Shown here piece by piece: positions 46,031-59,854 of a stretch of DNA of 64,000 bases. The translations under genes and the position numbers were made by a program. Positions within the stretch are counted from its first letter, which is position 1. Each line of letters opens with the position of its first letter. The stretch is from Utricularia gibba (Eukaryota > Streptophyta > Magnoliopsida > Lamiales > Lentibulariaceae): the NCBI GenBank assembly GCA_002189035.1, contig CM007991.1, forward strand, positions 4,650,001 through 4,714,000, read 5' to 3'. The notes beneath the pieces are model-generated. The model saw only the letters and a program-made list of their open reading frames with translations. It ran no database searches and had not been told where the DNA came from.

Positions 46031-47689
46031 CTAGTATTTTTTTTAATAATTTATTTATTGTAATTTTTTATGTTATCTTTTAGTTTATGTATTTTTGGGA
46101 ATGCAAGATAAGGGCAAGAGACTGAATGAAAGAAGGGGCTTTTTGCTTTCAGTGTATTCTGATTTTTTACAGAGAGTTCTTGACTTAATGTTGATTGGAT
46201 TTGGGGCTAAGATTTTGGAAATGGGTGAAAATATTTCACTATATCAAATATTATTGAAGAAAATTTACTCTTATTAATACTTCAAATCCTAAATCTAAAC
46301 TCACTTTTTTTAAGTTAATTTTTTCTGGTTTTGCTATTGGTTCGATCTATGTCATTGTATCATGATTAGAAGCATTGGATGGATCATATTTTGATTAAAC
46401 TATATATAGAGTTCTTGAGTTGATTAGATGGATCAAATACTAAAAAATGTGGGTAGAACGAGTAGAGATTGGTAGACCTAACTCTACATATTTTGCATGT
46501 GGGTAGATCTAGTTGTGAAATTGGTGATGATATTGGAGACTATCTTAGCCAAAAACATGATAAATGACGTGGATGTCTTGAGTATAGAAATATTGTCAAT
46601 TGAATTGAGAACCTGAATACCACATCACGTGTATACCTTGGAGCATCTTAGTGTTACTTTGTACCAGAGCAATTATTTGTCACCTTTTATGTTGGGATTT
46701 TATTTTATGTATTAAACTTACCTACCATTACTAGTTTCAACTTAGACTAAAAACAACATTTATTCTAAATTCTATATCTGTTAGAACACTTTGCATGCAT
46801 AAACTCCTTGTGATCCATCCCGAATTTCATTTTACATTTTATATTTAATATATATTTTTTGAGGATTAGGGATTATAAATTTATTTGATACAAAGATTTC
46901 ATTTCTTGCAACGATTTTAAGAAATTTTCGTTTATCAGTTGATGTTTTTCTTTGAAAAATTACTTGATTTTTTCATGATGTTAAATTTAGTTCATGCTTA
47001 TAATTTGTGATAATAGTTATACAAACTGTGAAGAATTGTTAAATCCTTATAAAATAGTCCAATATCATCTGAAAAACTCTGCCATAAAATGCAAAAGAGT
47101 ACTTCAATATGTGACATTCATTTTCTAGGAATGCAATTGAAAAGGCTTGGTGCATGATGAAAATAAGATAGCGTATTTTAAGTAATGCAGTTTTTATGCA
47201 ATTGAGTTTCAAAGTTTGATTATTTTGGCTTGTACTCTTCTACATAATTTCATACGTAAAGTTATGAAATGGCTTGGGCCTTGATTTCTCCTTAAATTGA
47301 TCCGAAAATATCCCAAAAATCTACAAAATGCACTTTTTCCCAAAAATATCAAAATAATGTAAAAGATGTAAATTCAATTGAAAATGATGAGAAAGTAAAT
47401 TTGAGTTAGGTAAAAACAATATTCAAGGGTGATAAAAAAACATATTTTAGAACAATACAAAATCACTTATTAGGAATTCATTAATCCATAAAATACAAAA
47501 TTGAAATAAAAAAGAGAATTCAGAATGAGAAGCAAGAACCAAGATATTTCTTGTTGTACATCAAAGCTCTCAAGAAAAAAATGCAACTTTGATGGGTTCC
47601 TCAAAATTACTTCGTTAACTGTCATTTACTAAATAGCATTCAACTAAAGTGGGATATTTCGAATGATAGCAATCAAAAAGTTTGCTTAT
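46031..47689. other. AT-rich non-coding, nothing recognised
   Basis: Very AT-rich; no protein similarity and no repeat matching the rest of the window. Confidence 0.5.
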
Positions 47690-48205
47690 CCATCAAATTT
47701 CATGCTTCTGAAATTTGGACAATTGTTCCTCTCTCTAAGTCAATCAATAGCTTTCTAGAGTCAGAAACCCTCTTCCTCTTCCTAGAGTTAGATGCATCTT
47801 TTGAATCAACATCAACATTGTTTGCATTAGATTTGTTGCGTGTGAAGTGTGTATTTGTATTTATAAGAGATGGTTAGCCTTCATATGCTAGAGAATCATT
47901 TAAGGAACGATTGTTGGGTTGACTTTCATTACTGAATGCATGTTTATTGATTTCCAATAACATTGTTGCATCATCAATTCCTAAGTTGTGGTTTTCAATC
48001 TGCCTTTGTTTATATTTTGCATCATAAAAAGATGTGGCATACTTTCGAGTAGCCCTACCATTCCCATAAGTTTTGACCCAATGATTGTAAAAAGTGCATG
48101 ATGTGTATTTTACAATATTGTACTCTCTTTAGTTATGCTTCTCCAACATAAAATATGCAAAGATGGTTAAATATTGAATAAAAAAATATTTCAAATGTGT
48201 TAATA
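47690..48205 (-). other. Coding-like repeat of unknown nature, copy B part 1
   Basis: On the minus strand a nearly open frame reads FYNHWVKTYGNGRATRKYA, then FYDAKYKQRQIENHNLGIDD, MLLEINKHAFSNESQPNNRS, one stop, and RNKSNANNVDVDSKDASNSR followed by a basic KRKR. It aligns with copy A (17303-17560). The basic cluster could be a nuclear localisation signal. I do not recognise the protein. Confidence 0.45.
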
Positions 48206-49364
48206 GAAATTTGATATGTTGATGCGACCCTCCAAACAAAGAAGTGTTTGACAAATTAGATCTTGATTTTCAATAAGGAATCGTTTAAAAAAAAGATAAA
48301 GTTAGGCTCAAGGAATGAATATCCTTGCAAAAATAGTGGTCACACTCACAAATTAAGGAAGAAGATTGGAGCAATTAACCACAGTGCAAACCAAGAACGA
48401 AGTTTGATAAGTCTAAAATTTTACAAAAATAAGAAATTCGAGTATTGCTCTCAAAACATATTACAATCATAATTGTTCATAAACAAGGGTTTGCTCCTTA
48501 TATAGGTATTGAAATTGGTCAAATCAAAAGAAAGTAATAATATTGAACTAAGAGAATAACAAAGATAGAGTTAAATTAGCAATTAATTCACTATTATCAT
48601 GACCTACTTTTAGGGTTTAGAAAAGATAAGTCGCGACCATCCAATCCTTACTAAAATCTAGAATTCAATGTCTCTTTCATAATGCGATCCATAAACATCA
48701 AAATGATTAAATGCATATGTAAACTAAACATAAGTCTTTGTCCAAGTGTTTATTGTCAAATATAGTTCATAAGTTCATAATCAAATAGATTCAAAATGTA
48801 ATATATATTGTATATACATGTTACGTGTCATTTTTTACTTATTTATTATATATTGTTATGTGCTAATTAAGTATTAAGTCACATAAATTAGAAGTTCTAT
48901 TAATAAATATTTAATTTTATTAGAAAAATCCAATTACTATTATTTGTATATATTTTTGTTATTTTTTTGTGTACTTTTATCGAAAGTGGTAGGAGGTAGT
49001 TTTGGAGTGGCCCAAAAGACTTGTAGGAGACAAGACATTGACATTTCATTCCTTTTATGCCACTTGAATCCGAGATGGGTGGAAGCCTGATATTGTTCAT
49101 GGCCCATGACTTATGATACATCAGAGGTTCCAATAATAATTAGGTGCTTACTTGCACGAATGGAAAAGGTGGCTGCGCACACAAGACAAAAAAGAATGAT
49201 CGAAAGAGAGTGGAGGAAGGAAAGACATGTGGGGGAATGAATTAAATAAAACTTGGAATACTTTGAATTTGATTTTTTTCCCACTTTTTGCACTATGACT
49301 TTTAGTTCTTCCTTTCCACTACACGGAGGAAGAACACTTTCCTTCTCACAATTTTCTTTTCTCT
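48206..49364. other. AT-rich tract with possible LTR remnant
   Basis: Start of the ~3.6 kb insertion that splits copy B. TGTTGATGCGACCCTCC at 48217 resembles the start of the CRM LTR (TGATGTGACCCTC), and a TATA-like CTTATATAG follows at 48501. Too diverged to assign. Confidence 0.3.
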
Positions 49365-50113
49365 TTTTATGGCCATTCGTGGCTAAACTTTTTTAATATC
49401 TGGGAATAGATAAAGTTTCGTTCTATGTTTTGAACATCAATCTTGGTTCTTCTCTGAATTTCTTCTGAATTTTGCATATTTTCACGCATCACATCGCAAT
49501 CTTTTTGTAATGTCTCATAGTCACGGTTCATGAGTAACCGCCACTTCTCGCAGATTTTGATAAAGAGCACCATCTCCAACCCTATTGGTTCAAGGGATAT
49601 AACGAATTGTCTTTGATCAGGATACCGAGATAATAGGTGGGTAGCGACCTTGTACCCACCATTGATTATTGGTAAAAGCTGGGTACACGCGCAGAATTCG
49701 GTTTTGAGAGCAATCAATGACAATGCTCTTATTCTCTCAATCATCCAAGGGAGAATCATATGAGACTTTTTCTGTGCCTCCTTGTCAATTAGAGTGTAAA
49801 GGAGAATAGAATATTCCTTGCTCTTATAACCAGTTATTCGAAAAAAATTAGTGAAAGCTGACGTGAGGATGGACAAAAGAGGAAATGAAATTTGTTTCTC
49901 AAGAACTGGTTCTCTTAATCAAGGTCCATTATTTATGTTATATTTTGTATTTCAGTGTTTTAAAACCCCTTTTACAAAACCTTGATAATTTTTATAAGTT
50001 CAGCACAAAACAATTTCCAAAAACTCAATTCCTTGAGATTGGCACTCGTACTATGCTTATTTGTGTTTTACATTTTTCTAATTAAAATTTGTTAAGGAAA
50101 TGACATGCAACTC
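49365..50113 (+). repeat. Diverged Athila-A-type LTR, opposite orientation
   Basis: The reverse complement of 50000-50113 matches the start of the LTR at 16769 (TTGCATGTCATTTCC, AACAAATTTTAA, GTAAAACACAAA, CATAGTACGAGT). Further left, the complement of the AGCAAGGAAT...GGTTAT segment also matches 17050-17080. No primer site follows it, so it may be a solo LTR. Confidence 0.6.
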
Positions 50114-51160
50114 ATATACCATACTCAAAAATAGTAAAGAAGCTATGGTACTACATATACATAAAACATGGTTGATCATTAGACCTTTTCTACCTCTCTT
50201 CATCCCCTAAAATAAATTAAAAAGTGATCATGCTTTTGAGTTTTAAAACAAGCCAAAACCATTCAAGAGTTATAAAAGAAACTTGAAATACATTGTGACT
50301 CCTCATAACTATCTTTGTTTACTTCTCAAGGCTGTCCAGCTTTGGCATTGTTGTCAAACCATGATAGGTGAGACATAAAGTGCCCTTGCTCATGATTTCA
50401 CAATCAGGGGAGCCACCTTCGACTGCAAAAATAGAAAATTAGGCATCATATCTTTCTAACTTCATTTTCATATTTTTTGACCTTCCACTTATACAAGGTA
50501 CCTTAAACATGCCTAACAAATTAGCTGTAGTGCCCATGTTATAACAACTTTGCTAGAGATATCCATCCATATCTTGTCCATTCTTTGCTATCTTATTTAT
50601 CATAATAAAGACATAGCATCTTAAAAGTAACAATGGTGGTTATTCTTAGTAAATAGAATCATACTTTTGAGACTCGAAAATAGTTTCCCAAATAACACGA
50701 AATAACTTACTCCCCTGTAAAAATTTTAGCAAGTAGACACATTTAAAATCTAAAAAAGGAATAGAAATAAGGCACTACTATCACATAGACATATAAGTTT
50801 TGAAAAATCACTTTCGAAGACAAACAAGAGTTCAAAAGTAGTCATCCCACTTACCCTGGCACCTTTGATTTCAAACCAACTTTAACCTTTCATTCACTTT
50901 AGGTACTGTAACCTTTGCTTTTAACTTCTCCTTCTTGCCTTTGCAAAACTCGAAAATGAGTGAAAGAACCTTAAATTCCATAATTTATATCCTCTTCTAC
51001 ACCTTATCCTTATTTTGTGTGTAACATGTAGTACACATGCAAGATCAACATGTGGTACCACCTTATGATTATACTTGGATACATCTCATTGGTTGGATTG
51101 ATATGAATTAGAACAAGTTAAAAATTGAAGAGCAAAGCCCTTAAAACTTGAACCCTCACA
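50114..51160. other. Non-coding tract related to the Athila-C post-pol region
   Basis: 50160-50270 and 50800-50880 resemble 31330-31440 and 32090-32170 in the same orientation. No open frame. Probably the decayed tail of another Athila element. Confidence 0.4.
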
Positions 51161-51739
<579 letters not shown>

Positions 51740-51814
51740 GAATTATTTCAAATAAAAACTTTAATCTTGTAATAAATTTCAAAAGTGATGTAGTTTTGAA
51801 CTCATCGTGTCTAC

Positions 51815-52389
51815 TTAAATTCTATCCATAATTTCTGAATGACATGAAGAGTGTTTGTAATGTGGTTCAATTCAATTTCAAATTTAGAGAAGATGTTGAT
51901 CAAGCTATCTTAGTCTTTTTTCTAACTTGCACTTTTGATTGCAAATGAGGAATTGCTCCAATAATCGAACCTAGAGAAAGTTTAAGAAAAGCTTCTATTT
52001 TTTACTTTAATGCTTGAATTAACTATCTCTCTTCATCTAGTTTCCATTTAATGTTTAGTCCTAATATTGTCCTCTCTTTGTTGTGATGCACGTTTAGTCT
52101 TCAGTTTCTTGTTTCCAGCCATGATTAAAATACTATAATAATCGAAACAAACAAGTGTCATCTAAGTAGCTACAAACCGAAATCCCACACATAAGTAACA
52201 ATAAGGAAAGAAAAACATGACCATCATAATAAACAAACAAACCTGCTTTTCAAGTCAAAAAGCCACAGGTAAGTAATTACAAAGAAAGAAAAAAACCACT
52301 TTTCAAATAGATATTGTATTACACCAAATCAAAAGCAATAAACATGTAACTAAAATCAATATGGGAGAAAAGAATACATCATAAAATTT
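51815..52389 (-). other. Coding-like repeat of unknown nature, copy B part 2
   Basis: Aligns with 17570-18150, including the ATG context that begins MAGNKKLKTK on the minus strand near 52120. It continues copy B after the 3.6 kb insertion and ends where Athila gag sequence starts. Confidence 0.45.
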
Positions 52390-53620
52390 GCTGCCATTTA
52401 TTTCATCAATTTTCGAGCATCAACATTGTGATGATTTTCTAATAATGATCCATTGCAAGGGTTATCCATTTATCCTCTAATAATGGGGATCAATCATTCA
52501 TAGAAGTGCTATCAAATTTGACCTTCAGTAAGTCTATGCTGTGGATAAATGTTATGGATCCGATTGAATCGATCATCATATTCTTACAAATTTTCTCATT
52601 CACTCTTCAACATTGTGGTTAAAGCTCTTCTTTTGATGGAGCCTCTTTCTACAGGTTCATATCGACTAAGAAATTTCCAAACCATTCATTCCCAAATAAC
52701 AAAAGAAGATGCAGATAGTCCATTCAGCAACTCTAGAGCTCACTTGGTAGACTAAAAAGGAAAACTAGCAACTTGACTTGATTCTTCATTGCTCCTTTTG
52801 GATGCATGCATGCATGCAGAAACTATGGGACTCTTGAAGATGGTGGTTAAAGTCATCATTTTCCCTCCCAAGAAACTTAGGAAGTATCTGAAATAGATAT
52901 GAACACAGCTCATAATCCTCCTCTTCATCAACAATGATGCAAAATGGTTGATCAGCATGATTTGCGATAATTTCTTCTTTGATCGTCCTTAATGTTGGAC
53001 CATGATTAGCGATTGGAAGAACTGAAAAATTATCAACATGTTGTTGCTCTTGCTCTTATTGAACTATGGAGACTCCAATAGGTAGTGGAGTAGCATTTCT
53101 CCATCAGTAGATGCACTAGAAGTTTATTGTCTCTTTTTACTGAGAAATGTGCGCTCAATCTTTGGATTCAATGGGCACAAGGCTTCTTGGTATGATCTCA
53201 AGCATGGATGACCATTGAATGGAGCTAAATGCATACAAAGAGAGAAACATAGCATAAAAACAAAAACAAAAGAAAAAGTAGAAAAAAAAAAGAAAAAAGC
53301 ATATCTTTGTCTCTCATTACTTTGGCTTTCATTGATTTCTTTCAAATAACCGGTTATATAAGCAAAGAATAAACATTGCTTCCTTACACTCTCTTACAAG
53401 AAGGCACGGGAATAAGCTTACCTTATTTTCCCTTGGATGATTGAGAGTATAAGAAGATTTTTATTGATTATCTTCAAAACCAAATTCTATGCTTGTACTT
53501 GGCTATTGTCAATGACCAATGAACTGAGTATGAGCTCATTAGCCTATATTAACAAAGTATCGTCGTGATCACAGACATAATTCACTCTCTCTCTCGAACC
53601 AATGGTGTGGAGATAATTAT
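52390..53620 (-). mobile_element. Second Athila-A-type remnant: gag fused to LTR fragment
   Basis: 52390-53300 follows the gag of Athila-A (15780-16710) with many changes; 53310-53620 follows its LTR (about 17005-17300). The stretch between, which would hold the primer site and LTR start, is deleted. No frame is open for more than about 70 codons. Confidence 0.65.
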
Positions 53621-54053
53621 CTTCACCCTACTTTGCACCAAAATCTAATACTTCATAATACAACTCTTAATTAGGTAATTTAATCCTAAATATATGCTAA
53701 AATATAAAAAACGTACACTTCACAAGTTCCAAAATGTTAAATATTAGGATTTTTTTCGAGCATTTCCTCATTTCGGTCAATATATTAAACCAAACCTAAT
53801 CGTTTTACATGAGTATGCCATGACGTATGCCAATCTTTTGATTTGAATAAAAATCTCAATAAGATATATGTTTATGACATGTGATTAACTAAAAAATAGG
53901 ATAAAAAAATTGATTGAGATTTGTATTTTAAAAAATAATTGGTCAAAAGTTACTATAAAATTATTTTAAAAATTGCAATTTATAGTGTAATTTTAATCAA
54001 CAACTAGTTAAAAGGAACTATTAAATTACATTTAAAAATTGCATAAACATAGA
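53621..54053. other. AT-rich non-coding, nothing recognised
   Basis: No recognisable feature. Confidence 0.5.
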
Positions 54054-54577
54054 TCAACCAAATAATGATATTTCTATATAAAATCTCGCACTAATAATAT
54101 TATATGCTATAGCATATGTGATACGTAAAATCTTTATAATAACTATAGTATATGTGATACGTAAAATATTTCGAAACAACAACCCAAAATCAAGTGTTCC
54201 ACTTATATTACGCATAAGTCTTTTAGCTGCTGTCAATTGTGAATAAGTTGGTGACTTCATGTATCTATTAATCACTCTCACTACATAAAGGATGTCTGGT
54301 CTTATAATTGTAAGATTACGTAAGGTTCCTACCATATTTTTATATTAAGTTGGATCAATCTTGTTATTTATATCATCATAGAAAACTTTTTTCCAATTCC
54401 CATGGGCATCTCAGCTTTCTTACAATAACTCATTTAAAAATGTTTCACAGTGTCCGATAAATATCTTTTTTGGGAGATGAAAAATGCCTCTTTTTTAAGA
54501 AAATTGGATACCAAGATAAAGATTCATCAGTCCTAAATCTAACATCTCAAATTCAGATTTTATGGCCTGCTTGAAGT
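54054..54577 (-). mobile_element. Old copia element, left part (RT C-terminus)
   Basis: Minus-strand pieces FKQAIKSEFEMLDLGLMNLY (54495-54577) and MVGTLRNLTIIRPDILYVVR, RYMKSP, AAKRLMRNISGTLDFGLLF (54054-54335), the region after the RT active site. It contains a 36-base tandem duplication (54108 and 54144). The other half is beyond the inserted copia copy 2. Confidence 0.7.
54573..54577. repeat. Target site duplication GAAGT, left of copia copy 2
   Basis: Identical to 59850-59854. Confidence 0.9.
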
Positions 54578-54840
54578 TGTTGATGCAAGAAAAAGAGAGT
54601 CTTGGGAAGTAACAAAAAGGTAATGCTTCTGAGATCACTTTGGATGAAAAACGACTCATGAACAATAAGAATGACCAAAACAGTGGGCCACAATTATTGA
54701 AAACACACAAAAAGCCCAACAACTCGAATCCAACACTTCCATGCTCGAACTCAACACCTTTTATCTGAAATATAACATTATGACACAAGATTAGTGCTTC
54801 CAATCACCTTCAAACTTTGGATTGAGGCTGATCTCCAACA
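54578..54840 (-). repeat. 3' LTR of copia copy 2 with 59-base deletion
   Basis: 263 bases against 322 in the partner. The lost segment lies between ACCAAAAC and AGTGGGCC and includes the TATA motif; both deletion ends carry AAC, so repair at a three-base microhomology is likely. Confidence 0.93.
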
Positions 54841-57800
54841 CTCCCCCCCAGAGCGAGATCTCCCAACTTGAGAAAGTCTTCTATAGTCATGAGATTCATA
54901 TTCTTCCTTGCTAGCTCAAACTGAACTCTGTTCAAACCTTTGGTGAGCCCATCAGCAAGCTGATTCCCACTCTCAACATACTGCACTTTAATCTTCTTCT
55001 CCTTGATGTAATTCCTTATGACATGATACCTGATTCTTATGTGCTTGGCTTTGCTGAAGTTCGTTGGATCTTTGGCAATGGAGATTGCAGCTCGATTATC
55101 CATAAGCAGATGTGTAGCTTCCTTTTGTATGAATCCAAGTTCGTTTAGCATCTGCCTCAACCAAACACAATAGTTCGAAGCATGTGCTGCTGAGATGTAT
55201 TCTGCTTCAGCTGTTGATTGTGCTACCACTTTTTGTTTCTTCGAAAACCAGACTACAGGACTCTTATTTAAGAAGAAGGGTGCACCAGATGTGCTCTTGC
55301 TATCTTCAGCCATACCATAATCACTATCTGAGTAGGCTCTAAGTTTCAAGACTGGTTTTTCACCTTCATAGGGATAGAACAATCCGAAATCAGTAGTAGA
55401 TTTTATGTACCTGAAAGCTCTTTTCACAGCTGCCATGTGAGTTGTTGTTGGTTTGTTGAGGAAGCGAGATAAGACATTTACACAAAAACACAAGTCAGGC
55501 CTAGTATGCTGGAGATAAATAAGGCTTCCAATCATACTTCTATAAGTAGTGGCATCCACATTCTTTCCCTGATTGTTCTCTCCAATCACTTGTTTGTAAT
55601 CCAAAGGCGTTTTTGAAGGATTGACATCTTTGAACCCAAACCTTTCAAGAAGTTCATTACAATACTTTTTCTGAGATATGAATGTTCCAACACCTTCAAG
55701 TTGATGAATTTCCATGCCTAGATAGTAGGACATCATTCCAAGGTCAGTTATCTTGAATTCATTTTTGAGCAGAGCTTTGAATTCCTCAATTTTCCTTTCA
55801 TTACCTGAGGTAATCATAAGATCATCTACATATAAGCTAATAAATAAACGATCATCTTCTTTTCCTTTAACATATAATGAGTAATCACTATATGTTTTTC
55901 TGAAACCAATACCCTGGAGAAAGTTATCCATGCGTTCATTCCATGCTCTAGGAGCTTGCTCCAACCCATAGAGAGATTTATTTAGCTTCAATACCTTGTC
56001 TTCATGACCTGACACTTCGAAGCCCTTTGGTTGTTCAACAAAAACAACCTCCTCCAACACACCATTCAAGAACGCAGTCTTGACATCCATGTGATGCACT
56101 TTCCATCCATGAGCAGCTGAAATGGCAAGAAGTACTTTAATCGTGTCAAATCTTGCTACTGGTGCAAAAATCTCATGAAAATTTATTCCTTTGATCTGAC
56201 TATATCCCTTGGCTACTAATCTAGCCTTATATTTGTTGATAGAGCCATCTGCATTCATCTTGGTTTTGAATAACCACTTGAGGCCAATAGGTTTGAAACC
56301 CCTATCCTTGGGTTTCTCAACTAATTCCCATGTTTCATTTTCAAGTATAGAATTCATTTCTTCCTTCATGGCCTCTCTCCATTTAGGATTTTGTACAGCC
56401 ATTTCAAATGATGTTGGATCTCCTGTCAATAATCAGCCAAAATATCAGCCACAGCATCTTGGACATCATCATTCAACTTGGAGAAACTTATTGTAGGAGC
56501 CTTGTTTCTTTTGCTTCTTCTAATGTCAGTAACATGACTATCTTCATTATCTATTGAATCTCTGATGTTTTTGCGTTTCCTCCTTTGCCCATCACGATCA
56601 GATGGGTAATAATCTTCATCATCAGTATTAGGTTCCTCTCCATTAGATTCATCTGTTGATGAGTCTTCTACATTCGTGCCTTGCTCCTCTTCTGGGATTT
56701 CGAAATTCCCATCTGAAGGTTGATCATTGGCCTGATGAGATCGTCCATACAGGGGTTCAGAGTTTGATCCTCTTGAGCTGGAAAATTCTCATCTGAATGC
56801 TGATCATTTACTTGATTTGAATCTTCATGAACGAGTTCTGAAGTTTCTTGTTTTGTTGAATTGCTGAAAGAGAAGTTTTGAGGCATGTGTGTCCAGAGGT
56901 CTCCTTTCACATGGGTGCTATGCCTTTCAAGACTTTTATGAGCTTCTGCATCATTCAGAGCAATGCAATCATCAATTAAAGTATACCTTGCACCTTCATC
57001 AAAAGTGACATCATGGCTGAGGATAAATTTCTTCTGTTGAGGTAGATAAACTTTATATCCCTTGGTAGTGTTGCTATAACCAACAAATACACTAGATACA
57101 GATTTCTTTTCAAGTTTTCCTCGTTTTTGGTCTGGTATATGAGTAAAACACAGACTACCAAAGATTTTGAGATGATCAACCTTTTTAATATAACCATGTC
57201 ATTTTTCATGGGCGGTTTTTCCACTAATCGCCCTTGAGGGAAGCAAGTTCAACAGATATACAGATGTAGATACCGCTTCAGCCCAGAAACTTACAGGAAG
57301 ACCTTTCTCAAACAATAGGCATCTTGACATATCAAGGATTGTTCTGTTTCTCCTTTCACATATACCATTCTGTTGTGGAGAATATGGTACGGTGAATTGA
57401 TGCATGATTCCCTCATTTTCACAGAACATTCTCATGCTATTATTGTAGAATTCGCCTCCATTGTCTGATCTAATCATCTTCAAAGAGCATCCACTCTGAT
57501 TCTCAACCATCACTTTGAATTTTCGAAAGATATGAGGAACTTCTGACTTGCTTTCAAGAAAGTAAACCCAACAATAACGTGAATAATCATCAATGAATGT
57601 AACAAAGTATCTACTCCCCCCTAATGAACATTCCTTAAATGGTCCACAAACATCTGTATGCACAAGCTCTAATATCTCCTTTGCTACTGAATCACTGGAA
57701 TAAAAGGGCTTTCTACACTGTTTACCTTGATGACACACTTCACATATGGCATTAGCAAACTTGATGTCTTTCAATTCCAGTACTTCCTTATTCTTCTGCA

Positions 57801-59409
57801 ATATTTTCAGATTGTTGAAGCTATAGTGCCCAAAACGTTTGTGCCAAAGGCTGCTTTGATCTTGAAGTGAGAAAATACAACTTTTATGATCACTGACCAT
57901 GATTTGGTAGAGGTTGTAGGTGGTCAACACAGCATGGAATTCAATCTTCGTTTTTGGATCAGCAACCTTAACTGTAGTGGTTATACCACCAGCATCTTTC
58001 ATCAGCTCAATGTCAAAACCTTGCCTGCTCAATTGGCCAAAGCTCAACAGGTTCTGTTTGAGGTTTGGTGAATAATAAAAATCATCAACTTGAACAATTC
58101 CTTCTTTTAGCAAGAGTAAAATGCTTCCTTTGCCCACAATGCCAATATTTTCACCACTGCACGTGCTTACCTCCTTCCCAATCCTTTCAAGCTTGAGAAA
58201 TGACCTTGTATCACAACATACATGATAGGAGGCGCCAGAGTCCAAGTACCAGCCTTTAGCATCTGAGGCTACTGTCATTAGAGCACACTCATACTCAAAA
58301 GGATCTTCAAAAGATATTTATGGCTCATCTTCAAAGTAGGTAAAGGATGCATGTGATTTCTCTTCCCTGGAAGTAGCCTTCTTGTTATGCTCAACTTTTA
58401 TTGGATTTGACATTCCACATACCTTGTCAAGATGGCCTCTTTGATTGCATTTCGTGCACAAAGCATCAGGCTTCCACCAACAAAACTCACTCCTTTGATT
58501 CTGTTTGTTACAATGCTTGCAAGCATTTGTGCTTAAAGTCCAACAATCTTCACTCTTATGGTTGGATTTGTCACAATGCCTGCACTTCTGATTGCCCATC
58601 GTTGATGTGGGGATTGACGTTGGTGATTGTTTGATGGCTGTTGTCTTGACATTCTTGACATTGTTAATTGCACCTGAGGTTATATTCATATTCTGCATTT
58701 TGGTGAGGAGAGCAGCTTCACCATAAGTTTTCTCAACTTCATAACCATCTCTTAGTTCCAATCTATTTTCTGTAGATTGCAACTCAATCATGAGCTCTCT
58801 AAATGTTGGCTCTGGTGTAACAGGATATTCAGGATACAGCTGATGAAGCTTTCCTTCAATAATGTCAAGGATTTTTCTTTCTGTCTCAAGTGCACATAAC
58901 TTTGGCTCGAATCTTGCAGGTAGGCTCATGGTTGCCTTGCTAATCACCTTTTGATCCTCAAGTTTTTCCCCCAATCCTCGAATCTCCTTCACAAGCTTCG
59001 CAGTACGTTCATAATAGACTTGTATGGTTTCATTGTCTAACATTTTGTTCCTCTCAAAGTCCTCCAGCTTGTTTTTGCATAATATCTCTCTGAGTTTGGC
59101 ATCACCTTCATAATGGGATTTGAGAGTATCCCATATTTCTTTTGCTGATTGACACTCTGCAATATCATCAAATAGATGTTCAAAGATGGCTTAATACAAG
59201 GCATCCATTGCTTCATCTTTTCTCTGTTGAAGATATTCAGCTTCCTCTTGCTGTTCTGATGTGGATTTGCTTGTTATTGTAATAGCCGGAATCTCCCTTT
59301 CAACAACATCCCAAATCTTTCTCACCCGCAGGTAGCTGCGCATCTTTTTGACCCAGCTTCCATACTCTGAACCATCAAATATTGGAGGTCCTCTACCAGA
59401 TGCCATCAT
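54810..59409 (-). pseudogene. gag-pol: gag-pol of copia copy 2
   Basis: Same domain order as copy 1 from the ATG at 59407-59409. Shared stops: TAA 59191-59193 and TGA 57199-57201. Private defects: a Glu codon turned to TAA at 58318-58320, a 46-base deletion at 56768/56769, and a one-base loss near 56433. Protease and integrase are open in 57199-58278 (DSGASYHVC, CEVCHQGKQC, IRSDNGGEF). RT and RNase H are open in 54810-56429 with YVDDLMI and QSTAEAEYISAA, so this copy could still encode an intact RT-RNase H region if translated. Its C-terminus ends differently from copy 1 (GGSVGDQPQSKV) because the polypurine tract has seven G. Confidence 0.93.
54841..54853 (-). promoter_or_regulatory. Polypurine tract of copia copy 2
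   Basis: Element sense CTGGGGGGGAG next to the 3' LTR; seven G. Lies inside the pol frame. Confidence 0.8.
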
Positions 59410-59515
59410 AGCCACCGCTTGAAAAGCTTTGGGTTGATACTTTGTAATCCACGAAGTAAAAAACGCTGAACGGTAAATAAAATACTGAAACGAGCACAGG
59501 TTTGAGAACCTTACT

Positions 59516-59527
59516 GCTCCGATACCA
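59516..59527 (-). promoter_or_regulatory. Primer binding site, copia copy 2
   Basis: TGGTATCGGAGC in element sense, identical to copy 1. Confidence 0.9.
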
Positions 59528-59849
59528 TGTTGATGCAAGAAAAAGAGAGTCTCGGGAAGTAACAAAAAGGTAATGCTTCTGAGATCACCTTGGATGAAAA
59601 ACGACTCATGAACAATAAGAATCACCAAAACCCTCATTGACACGCATTCCTAGTAGGGTTTATATATACCCAATACCTAGGTTACCCAACAGTGGGCCAC
59701 AATTATTGAAAACACACAAAAAGCCCAACAACTCGAATCCAACACTTCCATGCTCGAACTCAACACCTTTTATCTGAAATATAACATTATGACACAAGAT
59801 TAGTGCTTTCAATCACCTTTAAACTTTGGATTGAGGCTGATCTCCAACA
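59528..59849 (-). repeat. 5' LTR of copia copy 2
   Basis: 322 bases, full length, TATATAAA (element sense) at 59659-59666. Followed by GAAGT. Confidence 0.95.
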
Positions 59850-59854
59850 GAAGT
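59850..59854. repeat. Target site duplication GAAGT, right of copia copy 2
   Basis: Pairs with 54573-54577. Confidence 0.9.

Larger units (their letters stand above)
54578..59849 (-). mobile_element. Complete Ty1/copia retrotransposon, copy 2, nested in older copia
   Basis: Same family as 18282-23695, very similar throughout, inserted separately (target duplication GAAGT). LTRs 54578-54840 and 59528-59849; the 3' LTR has lost 59 bases including the TATA box. The retained LTR parts differ at five sites in 263. Its RT-RNase H frame is open (539 codons), but gag-integrase carries the two stops shared with copy 1 and private damage at 58318, 56768 and 56433. Confidence 0.95.

Noticed and set aside
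48217-48700. A third CRM-family LTR
   Set aside because: Only the first ~17 bases resemble the CRM LTR; the rest does not align, so it is listed only as a possible LTR remnant.
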